Assembly (NCBI GenBank): GCA_009936695.1
Contig: JAACEA010000375.1
Span: 1 to 5,886, forward strand
Direction of reading: 5' to 3'
Length of the DNA: 5,886 bases
Origin: Planctomycetia bacterium
GTDB taxonomy: Bacteria > Planctomycetota > Phycisphaerae > Phycisphaerales > SM1A02
Shown here: positions 5,266 through 5,886 of the stretch, piece by piece
Numbering within the stretch: position 1 is the stretch's first letter
Layout of the letters: every line of letters begins with the position of its first letter
Notes under the pieces: model-generated
Database searches by the model: none
Told to the model about the DNA's origin: nothing
What the model saw: only the letters and a program-made list of their open reading frames with translations
Position numbers and translations under genes: made by a program

Positions 5266-5886
5266 ATGTCCGCCTCGGGACGCTACGAGAAGGTCGGCAG
5301 CGAGACGCCCGGCCGTGACGACGGCGACGACGGCGGCGAGGATGTCACAGACATCACCGCCAGCGCCAGTGCCACCCCCGCCACCGGCGATGCGGAGCCG
5401 CAGGAGAAGTCCGGAAGGTTCTTCAACCCGAACTTGAGGTTGCTGTTTTACAGCGTCTTCCTGAGCGCCTTTGACGTGCGCATGTGGGAGTTCGGCGTAG
5501 CTCTGTTCATCATGGACATCGGAAAGGACACGCTGCGCCTCGCGGCTATTTATGGCGCGGTCACGGAAGGCTCCGGCGTCTTGTTCAATGCGCGAATCGG
5601 GGCATGGGTCGATCGCAACTCGCGCCTCTTTGTCGTACGCTCGGCACTCGTCGTGCAGAACCTCTGCGTCGCGGCCGGCGCGGCCGGGGTCTTCTTCATC
5701 CTGTACTACTACGTCGACGCCGTAGACGGCTGCGAGCAGATGACGCAGGCCAAGACTGCGTCTTCAGCCATCACTGCCAACATGTCGAAATCCGAGGCGC
5801 TTAAGAAGCTCTCGGCCGCTGCCGACGCAGCTAGCAGCGCAGAGCCGTGGGCGGGTGGTCTGACAGTGCTCATCGTCCTTGTCAAC
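5266..5886 (+). CDS. Ferroportin (SLC40A1-family) iron exporter, 3' partial
   Basis: The frame is open from the ATG at 5266 to the right edge (207 codons). Ferroportins are MFS-fold plasma- or vacuolar-membrane exporters of Fe(II). Residues 1-50 are an acidic, Ser/Thr-rich cytosolic tail. TM1 (about 57-82) carries the family hallmark FLSAFDVRMWEFGVALFIMD, which aligns with human LSTWGDRMWHFAVSVF. TM2 (about 90-112) ends in the A-motif-like loop GAWVDRNSR (Asp116), matching human GDWVDKNAR. TM3 (about 119-149) contains LVVQNLCVAAG, matching human LVVQNVSV. Then comes an unusually long loop (about 150-193) before the next helix starts at GLTVLIVLVN. At the human N-lobe iron-site positions Asp39 and His43 this protein has Val (with Asp one residue earlier) and Glu; the Glu recalls plant ferroportins (WEFSVAL). 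No intron is evident in the visible 621 bases. It faces the SH2 gene across 111 bases. Confidence 0.88.
   Translation, partial: MSASGRYEKVGSETPGRDDGDDGGEDVTDITASASATPATGDAEPQEKSGRFFNPNLRLLFYSVFLSAFDVRMWEFGVALFIMDIGKDTLRLAAIYGAVTEGSGVLFNARIGAWVDRNSRLFVVRSALVVQNLCVAAGAAGVFFILYYYVDAVDGCEQMTQAKTASSAITANMSKSEALKKLSAAADAASSAEPWAGGLTVLIVLVN

Overview
The window reads as two unrelated genomes joined head to tail near base 3970. Bases 1 to about 3970 look bacterial. Genes there are long and intronless, have Shine-Dalgarno sequences, are strongly GC3-biased and are dense in GATC (31 sites in the first 1,380 bases by my count). The gene set, a secreted PDZ/toroid/HEAT protein of the DUF6288 type plus an APC permease, suggests a planctomycete-like bacterium; that taxonomic guess is an inference. 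Bases 3971-5886 look eukaryotic. They hold an SH2-domain protein with a GT-AG intron and the 5' part of a ferroportin (SLC40A1-family) iron exporter, with only 7 GATC sites in 1,916 bases. A GC-rich alga or protist would fit, perhaps a stramenopile, but I cannot fix the lineage.

Bacterial part, left to right: (1) minus strand, the first 155 residues of a nucleotide monophosphate kinase whose P-loop follows a roughly 130-residue N-terminal module; the gene runs off the left edge. (2) Minus strand, 45 bases upstream of (1) and probably co-transcribed with it, an 802-residue exported protein with signal peptide, PDZ domain, alpha/alpha toroid-like domain and HEAT-like repeats. (3) A 70-base divergent intergenic region. 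(4) Plus strand, an APC-superfamily permease cut off after residue 327, at the join.

Eukaryotic part: (5) minus strand, an SH2 protein in two exons (5154-4969 and 4727 to the join) around a 241-base intron that splices in phase 0; its 3' end is lost at the join. (6) A compact 111-base divergent promoter region with an AAACCCTAA telo-box-like motif. (7) Plus strand, 207 N-terminal codons of a ferroportin, open at the right edge.

The permease and the SH2 gene are both broken at the same base. The simplest explanation is a chimeric assembly or clone of a eukaryote and an associated bacterium, with genuine integration of bacterial DNA as the alternative to test. No tRNA, rRNA, CRISPR array, insertion sequence or attachment site was seen, and no gene-free stretch exceeds 300 bases.
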